The position numbers were made by a program, and so were the translations under genes. From positions 1,536,412,782 to 1,536,476,781 of the forward strand of contig NC_090444.1 in assembly GCF_031143425.1 (NCBI RefSeq): a stretch of DNA of 64,000 nucleotides. Reading direction: 5' to 3'. Origin of the DNA: Pleurodeles waltl. Its lineage: Eukaryota; Chordata; Amphibia; Caudata; Salamandridae. Of the stretch, positions 33,846-46,577 are shown one piece after another (position 1 is the stretch's first letter; the number at the start of each line of letters is the position of its first letter). A model generated the notes under the pieces. It made no database searches, was not told the DNA's origin, and worked only from the letters and a program-made list of their open reading frames with translations.

Positions 33846-35979
33846 TTTGCTGCACTGGCAGCAGGGAGCGATGCTCCTCTGCCCTAATGGAAAGGATACC
33901 TCTGGTAGCCTGTGATGGTTAGTCATACTGAGCCTTCAATGAGCCTGATTCTGAATGGGAAGTTACCTCTATTCAGTGAGTAACAAGATTGCTGGCTAAA
34001 CCTGGACTACAATTCCTCTGGTAATAATGCACGTCTGGTCTGTTCCTCTCCTAGACATTTCACAAACTATGAGCTAGAGAAATCTCAAGGTGGAAACCCA
34101 GGTGGAAAATCAGGAATGATCACATAAATCAGGTGCAGTAATACTGAGTTTTACACAAACTCGCCCTTTTGCATGTGAAATGCAATCTGAATTGGCAATT
34201 GATTCCATATTTTATATCATGAAATTACTGATACGAAAGGGTATCAGTAACTTTAGATATGATGATATCAATGCAGTAATACTGCAGACATCACTTAGTC
34301 TCCCATTACAAGAACACAGTTTATTGTGATGGGCATGGCAAGAAGGGTTATTGGGCCCACTGGAAATATAACTTGTGTTTTTTTCACACAGAGATTTTGC
34401 CAGTTGAAATTTCTTTGCGAAAGACTGGGAACACATGTGGGAATTGCCAGAGAAACACGAATTACTGCTTTTTCCCACCAAAAGGCAAGAATACCCTAGA
34501 ATTACCAATATCTCAGTAACAATAATAGTAAGGGTTAAAATTATAGGGATTTTTAAGGGCCACTCGTAATGAAGGTCTTGTTATGGAGCCCTATCGTTTT
34601 AAGATGAAAGTATGATAACTTATGAAGCAGTTCTTTAAACTGCTCTATTCCAAACTGCAAAATGCATTGGCAAAGTCATCAGTTATGGCATTAACTATCA
34701 ACATATGACCTTGTCAATACATGTTTCATTTGAATGGTTGCTTCTAAAGTCTAACAAAAGCATTCAAAGGGGGCCATCTATGCATGTGTAGGCTTGGCCA
34801 CACTTGAGTTTGTGTAGATCCATGTGCATGCAGGTAAAGTCATAGGTGGCTTTCCTGATTTTTTTTAAGGATCAACAAAAAAAAAATCAAAGATGATCAC
34901 CCATACACCTGAGGCAGGTGCACACATTAGCAGGTATGGGAGAGCATTTTCGAAAGTTTTGGATCCAAAATAGTTACGAAAGTGTGTGATGCACACCAAT
35001 GAATACACATTTGCCATGCAGTAGCTGTATTAGGAGAGCTGTCTGGCTCTTGCAAAAGACAACAAATGAATTAAAAAGCAAACATTGAGACCTGCCTTTG
35101 ATGTGCACTTCTTTCAGTGTAGATGACAATGTTATGCTTTGTCATATTTCCTAGCACTCTCAGACGGGAACCAGTGACTAAAGAGGGCTCACCCATTGCT
35201 CTATGCTGTATGCTTCAGGGGTGAAAGCAAAATGTGAATGACACAGCAACAATCCAATGGATGAAAAGGGTTAACTGAAAGTCCTTGCATTAATGTATGC
35301 ACACGTAACCGTAGTACGTCTTTTTTTTAAATGTAAAAGGTCTTGGCTAAGACCAGAGCTAAGAGGTGGTAGATAGCTCGTAATAAGCACACATCCTATC
35401 CTCACTGACAAATTTGATCTTTGCTGCATCAAGATGTGTGTTGTCATTTCGATCCACTTATAATTGGGCACCGAGCTAAATAAGACAATTACCCTTCATT
35501 GATGACTCTACAATATTATATTCATAGAATCAAAACAGACATTCCTTTGTAGTGCATGTCACGGAAATCAGAACTAGCCGTGGAAATATACATTCTTAGA
35601 CTATAAACACCAATTGTATGAACTAAATGGAAAGGTATTTGGGTTTAAATACATAACGTACACAGTGCTGAAGATTGCAGGCCACATTTCTAATACACAG
35701 TTAACACATACTAGCTGCATGTCAATTACAAGACAATTAAAAGCACAAACCAATGAGCCAATGTCAGATTAGAGACAAAAAATAACATTATGGGGATTAA
35801 TTACGCTAGTGCTCCATTGGTTTTCGTGTGCTAAATTAAAACGTTTAGTGGGCAGTGAACACAACTAAAGCTCGACCAATGCATTATGTAGCAACTATAA
35901 TATGTTAGTGTATATCTACCGCGGCTCCTATGTTATGACCGAGGACCGTTGCCCCCCCGCCAGCAGCAGCTGCAAATTA
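33846..35979. other. Intronic non-coding sequence
   Basis: No coding similarity, RNA gene or clear repeat end recognised. Runs of A or T and scattered short frames only. Confidence 0.5.
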
Positions 35980-36300
35980 AAAAGTAAAATGATAATAAAT
36001 AATGTTTGTTATTGTATTATTTTTCAAGGGGCGGGGCCCTGGGAGATGACAGGCAAGGAGGGGGAGTGGTGTGCACTCCCCTCAGTATGCATGTGTTTTT
36101 TTTGCAGGCCGTCTCAGGATGGCCAAACGTACATGCGCACTGAGCTCTCTCCAACCCGAGATGTGTTGCCGGGTTGGAGGCAGCAGGACCAGGCTCCCAG
36201 TCTGCCTGGGAGCGCAAAGCCAGGACACTCAGGCCAATCCTAATGCTGCTTTAATACTGCTAGCAGCATGAGAGCAGTGTTGGGATTGGGTGCAGGGCAA
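35980..36300. repeat. Foldback repeat with AT hairpin, copy 2 (opposite orientation)
   Basis: AT-rich inverted repeat at about 35990-36030 (AAAATGATAATA / TATTGTATTATTTT) followed by arms CCAATCCTAATGCTGCT / AGCAGTGTTGGGATTGG at 36234-36290. The order is reversed relative to 33440-33845, so the two copies are inverted relative to each other. Confidence 0.5.
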
Positions 36301-39300
36301 GCTGGATGCCTGTGCCTGCAGTAGGTGGAGCCAGAACAGTGCCTAATCGTGTTGGCTTTGTTTTGTACTCCACCCCCATTCCCCCATCTCCCCAGCCCAC
36401 ACACCCTACCACTTTGCCTTGACAGGAGCCGCCTCTGCATATATCCTATCTGACTAGCTGTCTGGTAATGGAAATCAAGCTACAAAAAAAGAAATTACAA
36501 CATACAAGCACTTCCATGATAAATAAAACAGTGCAAACACTGCACTGCAGTAATACAACCCTCGCTGAGAAGATGTGTTAAGTATGCTGCAGCTAGATAA
36601 ATGTATCCCTAAAGACCTAGAGCGCAGGTGGACGTGAAGCTGGTGAATTGATTGTTTGTTTGCTGAACGTGGTTGTGCTGTTGATCGAAATCTGGATTTG
36701 GAAAGCCTAATTACAGAAGCATACTAAAAATAGAACTATGGCCCTTTACGATTTATGAATCATCCTAAAAAAAGAGCTTGTTTCCAAAACCTAATATTCT
36801 CTCTTTCATTCTCTTCAGCAATATCTACCCACTCACGTTTATCGAAGACAGACATCGTAGGACGTATTAGTTCACCTGCGTTTTTCAGCTGTCTCTGGAG
36901 TATTTCAGTTTGCTGTACACAACCGAATAGCCTCAGAGACTGCAATGTTTTTACTAAATTAAGACTCCATATAAAACAACGCGTTTCACTGCAAATCCAG
37001 CCCTGAGCAATTTGGGTTGGCACGGGGAGAGACCTATAGATGCAAGAGATCCTAAGTTGCTTAAAGCATTGTGGGCATCGATTCTGTGTTCAAAACAACA
37101 ATCTGTTGTGAAAGTGAAAGTATTACGAATCGGGGTTATACAAAGCTGCTTTCATAATTGCCGAACCTAAGGGTCTACCTCACTCTCAGATTTAGGACTA
37201 GCGCGCTGAGGTTAAAAAAGTGAATATGTCAACATAACAGCGAATCTGAAATCTGAATGATATGGGGAAGGCGGCAAATCCCCATCCTAATTACATGTAC
37301 TACGGAGGAGGTGAGACTTCTGTTGAATTGCACAGGCCTCCCTCAAATCAGAAATGTAGTTGTGGAGTATTGAGAATGTAGACTCTAGAGTACCGACTGA
37401 TTTTTCACTTTGTCATTCATGCTTAAACAAAAATCAAGATCTCTCTTTGTAAATATCTCCCTCTCTATACACTTACTGCCTGGAATTATTTTTTTCTTGC
37501 CTCTAGTTTGTCTCAATTCACCCTCGTCCCCTTCTGCTTATTTCAATTTAGGTGGGCTTAATGGACTTGTGTCTAGCTGAAAATGTCCCTAAAGCTGGTA
37601 GACTAAACATAAATCACCTACATGATTCCTGCAGCAAGTCTTGTTTACATCCTCTGATATCTGTCTCTAATTTCTTCACCCTTCAAGGGTAGGAAGAGTG
37701 TAGTAGGAGTATGGCCTAATACTAGAGTCACTAAATCACCCATTGGTAAATATTCGCAAAAGATGGACGGATAGTTTATGTCTAGAATCTCTAGATCGTG
37801 CCTGTATTTTATTGAGAACGGCTTACATTTTTTGCTCAAGGATAAAGTTTCATTCTTAACTTGGAATACAGCATTAGGGAAATGTAAAAAACAATAAAAA
37901 TAGCATGTTTTGTCAACCCCTAGTATAAAAACATTTCTAATACTTAAAATTAATGCTCCATCTATAAATACCAAGTATTAGTTTCATGTGTCCGTATTGT
38001 TGGTATCTCTGGATGTAATGCATGGCATATGGGGAGGTGAATTTAAAGCATGTTGTTTGTGAGGTCATGACGCCAAGAGGTGATCTGTGTAATCTGACAT
38101 TTCAGGAATATTTCAAGCACTGCTCCTACTCTCTAGTTCTCAAATCGTAATGCATCTTCTGATCTTAAACGCCAAAGCTCAATTGGTGTCTACTCTATTT
38201 TTTTCATTTTCTGAATCTAATTCTAGTAAGTTTTTAAAAATAATTTCAAAATCTAAAGTTCCTACCAATTGTGGAATCTCTGGACTACATAACAGTATTT
38301 TATTAATAATCTATTCGATGATTAACCGAATCAAAATGTATACATTTATACAAATCGTCTTCATATGGAAATTATCATTGGTTATATATACATTTGATTT
38401 TCCAAAGGACACAATTTTGTTTTAAATCGAGCTGAAACTAAACTCGTCAAAAAGCTTTCTGTACTTAACAAAGAGTTTAAAACAATGCTATCGATAGTAA
38501 ATTCAATGTGTTCCAGACTCCCTTTCAGCAAGACTAACTTGAAGCAGTTCGATTTCGTTAGACAATGATCCTGTACGCAAATCAAATTAAATGTTTGACA
38601 GTGTCTCTTCGGAATAGGTGTATTTGAGTTTGAGCCTGAAACAGAGAAGGAACAGCTTTGTTGGAAAATGTAAAATAGAATGTTACCTGCCACATTATGA
38701 CATTTAGTACTGGCTAGAGACTGCTGTCAGGTTTGCAGCTAATATAGTTTTGAATAGCTCTCAGCGAAATGCAGGCAAACGAAAGGCTTTTATGACTGCT
38801 AAGCATCATTCTCGATGTCCCCTGCGATCCCAGTCATAAAGTTTGCCAAACTAACACCCAGGAACAGGAGGCACTTTAAGCAGTCAAGGAAAGAGCTTTC
38901 AATATATTAAATCGTTCACTAGCCTAAAATACAGATTATGTACTGAAATACCACAATAAGTTCTATTTTGTTTCCCAGGTAAAAAAGTAAAGTTGTCATT
39001 ATTAAGAATACCAATTGCTCATTGTCTTATGTTCATCTTTCATAGGCAGTGTTTTAGATAATAATATAATGATTGATTGGCAGGTCCATTACAGCACAAC
39101 AATCTTTTGCACATTTTGACAGGAGCGATAGAACTGCCATAGTTATAGTGAAAGGCAACATGCACTCAACAGCATACAGTTGACTTTAAGTTCTCATTTC
39201 TTTTGGAATCAGAAGATGCAATTAATGTTGTCACACATTCTTGTAACATCTCTGATAGTGAGCGTGGATATGATGACCATGCAGCTCAGTATTATTCTCC

Positions 39301-39404
39301 ATATTTCCTAAATTTCTCTTGTTTTCAAGTGAAATACAACACACGTTATAGGGTAGCGTGCATAAATAGCATCCATTTCAAGTTCTAGGTGAGAGTATTT
39401 TAAT
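36301..39404. other. Intronic non-coding sequence
   Basis: No gene recognised on either strand. No further DLGAP2 exon with a good splice context was found. Low-complexity AT content and short frames only. Confidence 0.5.
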
Positions 39405-39998
39405 TTTCAGTTCAAATAACTTTATTCGATTTGACATAGCAAATCACAAAAATACAATCAAATAGATCAAATACATCAGCTACATCTTAAACACGAGACA
39501 TAAAATCAAGAATTTAAAACAATCACATTCCAGAATGGGCAAAAAACACTCCTGATAAAAACGTGACAAATTACAAACTTTGGGGTTCTCTAGAGACTGA
39601 AAATACAGTAATGCTGGCCTTGCATGTTGACAATTTAAATGTATAAGAAGAAGGCCTACACACTTATATCATAATCTTGCCCACTTCAAGCAGAAAAATA
39701 TAAAATGTAAAGTGAATTGTGCAGCTGTCCTATCACAGGTACAAGTTGGCGGTGGGGCAGCGAACGTACGCCAACCCATAAAAAGTTGCAGGAACAAATT
39801 CAAATGAAAATAGGCTGAAAGTCTTCTATTCCGAGCCAGCATATCCAATCTTAAGTATAACTCTAAATTACTCTAAAGTTTTCCCAGCGCATAATGATTA
39901 CATAAAACATTTGACAATGAGACTCTAGCCTTTTCATCATGCCTACATGCCAAAAATCCCTCTTTAGCCCAGGCGATGTCAGCTTTACAAATCAACTC
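39405..39998 (-). pseudogene. LINE-A ORF2 C-terminus and 3' end (separated part)
   Basis: The minus-strand frame reads ELICKADIAWAKEGFLA, ARVSLSNVLCNHYALG, LARNRRLSAYFHLNLF and a Cys/His-containing end (CTCDRTAAQFTLHF), then a tail with AATAAAGTTATTTGAAC near 39415. It is the 3' part of the LINE whose remainder lies at 55979-61400: joining across the LINE-B insertion keeps the frame (YSDP, then ELICK). Several stops, so inactive. Confidence 0.8.
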
Positions 39999-40005
39999 AG
40001 GATCA
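39999..40005. repeat. Target-site duplication of LINE-B (left)
   Basis: AGGATCA, repeated at 55979-55985 on the other side of the LINE-B block. Confidence 0.8.
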
Positions 40006-40733
40006 ACCAATCAAGAAATCAGTACATTTGTAAGGCGTGCTACTCACCCGCGAGGGTCTCAAGGCGTTGAGGGGGGGAGCTGCTACTGCTCGAACAGCCA
40101 GGTCTTGAGGTGTCTCCTAAAGGTCAGCAGGTCCTTGATCTGCTGTAAGTGGATGGGGAGGGTGTTCCAGGTCTTGGCGGTGAGGTAGTAGAATGATCTG
40201 CTGCCGGTTGTTGTCCTGTGGATGCGTGGAACGGTGACTAGGGTGAGGTTGGCAGAGCCGAGCTGTCGGTTTGGTGTGTAGAAGGTGAGTCGTTGTTGAT
40301 GTTGAGGTTGTGAGATCGGACAATGTTGGCGAGTGGTGCCATGTAGATACTGAAGAGGGTCGGGCTGAGGGAAGATCCATGGGGTACGCCGCAGATTGTC
40401 TTGGTGGCTTCAGATCGGAAAGGAGGGAGGCGGACTCTCTGGGTTCTGCCGGTGAGGAAGGAGGTGATCCAGTCCAGGGCTTTGTCGTGGATCCCTGCGC
40501 CGTGGAGGCGTGTGCATAGAGTGTGGTGGCAATGGTGTCGAAGGCGGCCGAGAGGTCAGGAGGATGAGGGCTGCGGTTTTGCCTTTGTCCAGCAGGGCCC
40601 TGATGTCGTCGGTGGCGGCGATGAGGGTGGTCTCAGTGCTGTGGTTGCTGTGGAAACCGGATTGGGACAGGTCCAGATTGTTGTTTTCCTCAAGGAAGTG
40701 GGTCAGTTGCCTGTTGACGATCTTCTCGATGAC
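40006..40733 (-). pseudogene. LINE-B (L2-like), 3' part of ORF2 and tail
   Basis: On the minus strand the sequence carries reverse transcriptase motifs (SQSGFHSNHSTETTLIAATDDIRALLD, written here as two overlapping blocks SQSGFHSN and STETTLIAATDD), the GTRRVRLPP-type block with FRSEA, and an end matching CGCCTTGAGACC followed by a TTGATTGGTTGATC tail. Frames are shifted and an internal part of the RT is missing. Interrupted at 40733 by the solo LTR; continues at 44221. Confidence 0.85.
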
Positions 40734-41755
40734 TGTTAGACCTGACAGCCTTAGCGTGGTCACCCCTAACTTTTTGCCTGCCTCCCTCCACTTTTTGGAC
40801 ACTGTCTTTGCTGGCTTTTAGACTCTGCGCACTTTACCACTGCTAACCAGTGCTAAAGTGCATGTGCTCTCTCCCTTAAAACATGGTAACCTTGAATCAT
40901 ACCTGATTGGACTATTTAATTTACTTATAAGTCCCTAGTAATGTGCACTCTATGTGCCTAGGGCCTGTAGATTAAATGCTACTAGTGGGCCTGCAGCACT
41001 GGTAGTGCCAACGACTTAAGTAGCCCCTTTTCCTTGTCTCAGGCCTGCCACTGCAAGGCCTGTGTGTGCAATTTCACTGTCACCTCGACTTGGCATTTAA
41101 AAGTACTTGCCAAGCCTAAACCTCCCCTTTCTCCACATATAAGTCACCTCTAATGTGTGCCCTAGGTAACCCCTAGAGCAACGTGCTGTGTGGGTGAAAG
41201 GCAGGACATGTACCTGTGTAGTTTACATGTCCTGATAGTGTAAAATTCCTAAATTCGTTTTTGCACTACTGTGAGGCCTGCTCCCTTCATAGGCTAACAT
41301 TGGGGCTGCCCTCATACAGTATTGAAGTGGTAAGTGCTGATCTGAAAGGAGTAGGAAGGTCATATTTAGTATGGCCAGAATGGTAATATAAAATCCTGCT
41401 GACTGGTGAAGTTGGATTTAATATTACTATTCTAGAAATGCCACTTTTAGAAAGTGAGCATTTCTTTGCACTTAAATCTTTCTGTGCCTTACAATCCATG
41501 TCTCGCTGGGCTTAGTTGACAGCTCCTTGTGCATTCACTCAGACACACCCCAAACACAGGGTACTCAGCCTCACTTGCATACATCTGCATTTTGAATGGG
41601 TCTTCCTGGGCTGGGAGGGTGGAGGGCCTGCTCTCACACAAAGGACTGCCACACCCCCTACTGGGACCCTGGCAGACAGGATTGAACTGAAAGGGGACCT
41701 GGTGCACTTCTTAGCCACTCTTTGAAGTCTCCCCCACTTCAAAGGCACATTTGGG

Positions 41756-41762
41756 TATAAAA
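41756..41762 (+). promoter_or_regulatory. TATA box in solo LTR
   Basis: TATAAAA after GGG, in the same position as in the LTRs of the full-length element. The probable U3/R boundary is some 25-30 bp downstream. Confidence 0.6.
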
Positions 41763-42571
41763 CAGGGCCTCTGCCCTACCTCATCAGACACTTGCTGGAG
41801 AAGAAACCTGAACCAGAAACTACATCCTGCCAAGAAGAACTGCCTGGCTGCTAAAAGGACTCACCTGTCTGCTTTTTACAAATGACTGCTGCCTTGCTGT
41901 TGGCCTGCTGCCTTGCTGAACTCTTGTCTGGCTGTGAAAGTGCTCTCCAAGGGCTTGGATAGAGCTTGCCTCCTGTTCCCTGAAGTCTCAGGACCAAAAA
42001 GACTTCTCTTTTTCACTTGGACGCTCCGTGAGCCGAAATTTTCGACGCACAGCTTGTTCCACAGCGAGAAAAACGCCGCACACCGATGCTGATCGAAGCA
42101 ACGCCTTCGGGACGACCGGAACTTCGACGCATGGCTTCGCAAGGACAACGCCGCCCGACCTCCAGAGGAGAAATCGACGCGACGCCTGCTGTGAGATCGA
42201 AAATTCGACGCGCAGCCCCGCAGAACGACGCGCAGACGGAAAACAAGCAGGAAAATCCACGCACAGACCCGGGACATCTGATAATCCCCGCGAACCACAG
42301 AAAGAGACTGTCCGCATTCCGGAAAACGACGCACGACTTCCCCGCGTGAAAAATAACGACACGAGCCCGTGTGTGCTGGGGAGAAATCGACGCACACACC
42401 CTTTTTCCACGTATCTCTTCTGCTGTGGCCCTCTGAGGAGATTTTCCACTCAAAACCAGGTACTTTGTGCTTGAAAGAGACTTTGTTTGCTTTTTAAAGA
42501 CTTAAGACACTTTATATCACTTTTCAGTGCTATATCTACAAGTGATATCTCTACAAATTCACATTGCAACT

Positions 42572-43945
42572 TTATTAAACCACCATGAACTCTATCCACT
42601 CCGGCGCCCCCTCGGACCCCTGCCCTCACTTCATCTTCAATAAAGCCGACGACATCATCGCCCCGCACCTCCAGACCATCATCAACTCCTCATTTTCTTC
42701 TGCTACCTTCCCCGAAAGCTGGAAACACGCCGAAGTTAACGCCCTACTAAAGAAACCTACGGCTGACCCAAGCGACCTGAAGAACTTCCACCCCATCTCG
42801 CTCCTCCCCTTCCCTGCCAAGGTAATAGAGAAGACCGTCAACAAACAGCTTACCAACTTCCTGGAAGACAACAACCTTCTCGACCCTTCACAATCCGGAT
42901 TCCGAACCAACCACAGCACTGAAACCACCCTCATCTCAGTCACAGACGACATCAGAACCCTGATGGACAACGGTGAAACAGTCGCCCTCATCCTCCTCGA
43001 CCTCTCGGCTGCCTTCGACACCGTCTGTCACCGCACCCTAATAATCCGCCTCCGCTCCACTGGGATCCAAGGCCAGGCCCTGGACTGGATCGCCTCCTTC
43101 CTCTCCAACCGCTCTCAAAGAGTCTACCTCTCACCTTTTCTCTCAGACCCCACCAAGATCATCTGCGGCGTCCCTCAAGGCTCCTCGCTCAGCCCAACAC
43201 TCTTCAATGTCTACATGAGCCCCCTCGCCGACATCGTACGCAAGCACAACATCATCATCACCTCCTACGCCGACGACACTCAACTTATACTTTCCCTCAC
43301 CAAGGACCCCGCCAGCGCTAAGACCAACCTACAAGATGGCATGAAGGACGTCGCAGATTGGATGAGGCTCAGCCGTCTAAAACTGAACTCTGACAAAACG
43401 GAAGTCCTCATCCTCGGCAACACCCCGACCGCATGGGACGACTCCTGGTGGCCCACGGCGCTTGGCACCGCACCGACCCCCTCAGACCACGCCCGCAACC
43501 TCGGCTTCATCTTGGACCCTCTTCTCACCATGACCAAACAAGTCAACGCCGTGTCCTCCTCCTGCTTCCTCACCCTCTGCATGCTCCGCAAGATCTTCCG
43601 CTGGATCCCCACCGACACCAGAAAAACCGTGACCCACGCCCTAGTCACCAGCTGCCTGGACTACGGCAACACCCTTTCCTCCGTTCCACTGGCCTCGCGC
43701 TCGCTGCCGTCCCTCGCATCCGCCGCTCCACGGCGGGTGGGAGGTCTTTCTCCTACCTGGCAGCCAAGACCTGGAACACCCTCCCCACCAGCCTCAGGAC
43801 CACCCAGGACCACTCTGCATTCCGGAGACTTCTCAAGACCTGGCTTTTCGAGCAGCAGTAACCCCCCTTCCCCCTAGCGCCTTGAGACCCGCACGGGTGA
43901 GTAGCGCGCTTTATAAATGTTAATGATTTGATTTGATTTGATTCG
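42572..43945 (+). pseudogene. L2-like LINE (LINE-B family), 5' truncated, inserted in the solo LTR
   Basis: An open frame of 430 codons (42585-43877) starts within the reverse transcriptase: WKHAEVNALLKKP, PISLLPFPAKVIEK, SGFRTNHSTE, LLDLSAAFDTV (motif A, Asp 139), GVPQGSSLSP, SYADDTQL (active site about 228-231), WIPTDTRKTVTHAL. After about 43680 the frame is lost: the expected C-terminal block (GGRSFSYLAAKTWNTLP, LKTWLFEQQ) is read in another frame, with a small internal deletion. It ends in GCGCTTTATAAATG and a TGATT repeat (43905-43940). Sequence on both sides is LTR, which resumes colinearly. Confidence 0.88.
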
Positions 43946-44215
43946 TTTTGACCTACAATTATCCTGATAAATATTATATATTTTTCTAAACACTGTGTGG
44001 TGTATTTTTGTGATGCTATATGGTGGTATTGTATGATTTATTGCACAAATACTTTACACATTGCCTTCTAAGTTAAGCCTGACTGCTCGTGCCAAGCTAC
44101 CAGAGGGTGGGCACAGGATAATCTTGGATTGTGTGTGACTTACCCTGACTAGAGTGAGGGCTTTTGCTTGGACAGGGGGTAACCTGACTGCCAACCAAAA
44201 ACCCAATTTCTAACA

Positions 44216-44948
44216 ATGACCTTCACCGAGAACGGGAGCAGGGAGATGGGCAGGTAGTTTTTGAGGTCCTTTGGGTCCGCCTTGGGATTCTTGAGTAAGG
44301 TGTTGAGCTCGGCGTGCTTCCAGCTTTCCAGGAAGGTGGTGGTCTCGAAGGAGCTGTTGATGATCATCCATAGTTGGGGGGCGATGATGGAGCTCGCCTT
44401 GTTGAAGATGTGGTACGGGAAGGGGTTGGATGGTAAGCCAGAGTGTTCATGACTTTGGGGGTATCATCATCGTTGAAGTGGGTCCAGGAGAGCAGGAGGT
44501 TGGTGTGGCTGGGGGCCAGTGAGTTGTAGGTGTTGGCAACTGCCAGTGGGGTCTTAGTGTTTTAGCTGTCGTGGATGTCTGCGATCTTGCGGTAAAAGAA
44601 GGTGGCTAGGAAGTCGCAGAGGTCTTGCGAACGTGGGATGTCATTGGTCCTGGAGCTGGGGTTGGAGAGTTCCTTCACGATGTTGAAGAGCTATTTGCTG
44701 TTGTGCGTGTTGATGTCGATGCATTCCTTGAAGGAGGATCTCTTGGCGGTCAGGATGAGCTGGTGGTGCCTGCGGATGGCGTTCTTGAGGGCCGTGCGGG
44801 TGACTGGTGTCTGTTCGTGGCGCCACTTCTTTTCGAGTTTTCAGCATGTCTGTTTGGAAGTCTGGAGGTTGGCGGTGAACCAGGTGGTCTTTCTGATGGT
44901 GCGGTTGTTGGAGGGTTCTTATTGGGGCAAGAGCATTGGCGTAGTCGT
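44216..44948 (-). pseudogene. LINE-B, middle part (start of the reverse transcriptase domain)
   Basis: The minus strand reads FLESWKHAELNTLLKNPKADP, split here as FLESWKHAELN and LLKNPKADP, then NYLPISLLPFSVKVI. This continues without gap into the part left of the solo LTR (VIEKIVNRQLTHFLEENN). The 5 bases 44216-44220 are the solo-LTR duplication. The right edge is the insertion point of the full-length Gmr1-like element. Confidence 0.85.
44944..44948. repeat. Target-site duplication (left) of Gmr1-like copy 2
   Basis: GTCGT, repeated exactly at 54604-54608. Confidence 0.85.
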
Positions 44949-45969
44949 TGTTAGACCTGACAGCCTTAGGGTAGTCACCCCTAACTTTTTGCCTGCCTCC
45001 CTCCTCTTTTTGGATACTGTTTTTGCTGGTTTTTAGACTCTGCGCACTTTACCACGGCTAACCAGTGATAAAGTGTATATGCTCTCTCTCTGTAAACATG
45101 GTAACTTTGGATCATACCTGATTGAACTATTTAATCTACTTATAAGTCCCCAGTCATGTGCACTCCAGGTGCCTAGGGCATATAGATTAAATGCTACTAG
45201 TGGACCTGCAGCACGGATTGTGCCACCCACTTAAGTAGCCCCTTTTTCTTGTCTCAGGCCTACCATTGCTAGGCCTGTGTGTGCAGTTTCACTGCCACCT
45301 CGACTTGGCATTTAAAAGTACTTGCCAAGCCTAGAACTCCCCTTTTTCTGCATATAAGTCACCCTTAATGTGTGCCCTGGGTATCCCCTAGAGCAGGGTG
45401 CTGTGTAGGTAAAAGACAGGACATGTACCTGTGTAGTTATATGTCCTGGTAGTGTAAAACTCCTAAATTCGTTTTTGCACTACTGGGAGACCTGCTCTCT
45501 TCATAGGCTAACATTGGGGCTGCCCTCATACACTGTTGAAGTGGCAGCTGTTGATCTGAAAGGAGCAGGGAGGTCATATTTAGTATGGCCAGAATGGTAA
45601 TACAAAATCCTACTGACTGGTGAAGTCGGATTTAATATTACTATTCTAGAAATGCCACTTTTAGAAAGTGAGCATTTCTTTGCACTTAAATCCTTCTGTG
45701 CCTTACAATCCACGTCTGGCTAGGTTTAGTTGACAGCTCCTTGTGCATTCACTCAGACACACCCCAAACACAGGGTACTCAGCCTCACTTGCATACATCT
45801 GCATTTTGAATGGGTCTTCCTGGGCTGGGAGGGTGGAGGGCCTGCCCTCACACAAAGGACTGCCACACCCCCTACTGGGACCCTGGCAGACAGGATTGAA
45901 CTGAAAGGGGACCTGGTGCACTTCTTAGCCACTCTTTGAAGTCTCCCCCACTTCAAAGGCACATTTGGG

Positions 45970-45976
45970 TATAAAA
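45970..45976 (+). promoter_or_regulatory. TATA box, 5' LTR of copy 2
   Basis: TATAAAA in GGGTATAAAACAGGGCC. It is conserved in the 3' LTR (53366-53372) and the solo LTR (41756). It would drive transcription of the genomic RNA from about 46000. Confidence 0.65.
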
Positions 45977-46337
45977 CAGGGCCTCTGCCCTACCTCATCA
46001 GACACTTGCTGGAGAAGAAACCGGAACCAGAAACTACATCCTGCCAAGAAGAACTGCCTGGCTGCTCAAAGGACTCACCTGTCTGCTTTCTACAAAGGAC
46101 TGCTGTCTTGCTGTTGCCCTGCTGCCTTGCTGAACTCTTGTCTGGCTGTGAAAGTGCTCTCCAAGGGCTTGGATAGAGCTTGCCTCCTGTTCCTTGAAGT
46201 CTCAGGACCAAAAAGACTTCTTCCTTTCACTTGGACGCTCCGTGCGCCGAAAATTTCGACGCACAGCTTGTTTCGCGGCGAGATAAACGCCGCACACCGA
46301 CGCTGATCGACGCGACGCCCTCGGGACGATCGAGACT

Positions 46338-46577
46338 TCGACGCACAACCTCGCAAGGACAAAGCCGCTCGACTTTCCAGGAGAAATCGACGCGACGCCC
46401 ACCGTGAGTGCGAAACTTTGACGCACGGCCTCGCAAGGACAACGCCGCCCGACTTCCAAGGAGAAATCGACGCGACGCCTGCCGTGAGACCAAACTTTCG
46501 ACGCACGGCCTCGCAAGGACAACGCCGCCCGACTTCCAAGGAGAAATCGACGCGACGCCTACCGTGAGATCGAAACT
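46338..46577 (+). repeat. Three 80-bp CpG-rich tandem repeats within the 5' LTR
   Basis: Units start at 46338, 46418 and 46498, each opening near CGACGCAC and containing CTCGCAAGGACAA and GAAATCGACGCGACGCC. The 3' LTR has the same three (53734-53973). The solo LTR has one. Confidence 0.88.

Larger units (their letters stand above)
40734..44215 (+). mobile_element. Solo Gmr1-like LTR, interrupted by a plus-strand LINE
   Basis: It begins TGTTAGACCTGACAGCC and ends ATTTCTAACA, colinear with the LTRs at 44949 and 52345. It is flanked by ATGAC at 40729-40733 and 44216-44220 (5-bp target duplication). No gag or pol is adjacent, so it is an LTR left by recombination between the two LTRs of an element. 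A LINE copy splits it at about 42572-43945. It carries one copy of the 80-bp CpG-rich unit that is present three times in the full-length element. Confidence 0.92.

Noticed and set aside
46338..46577. Possible CRISPR-like regularly spaced repeats
   Set aside because: The units are contiguous 80-bp tandem repeats without unique spacers, inside an LTR of a vertebrate genome.
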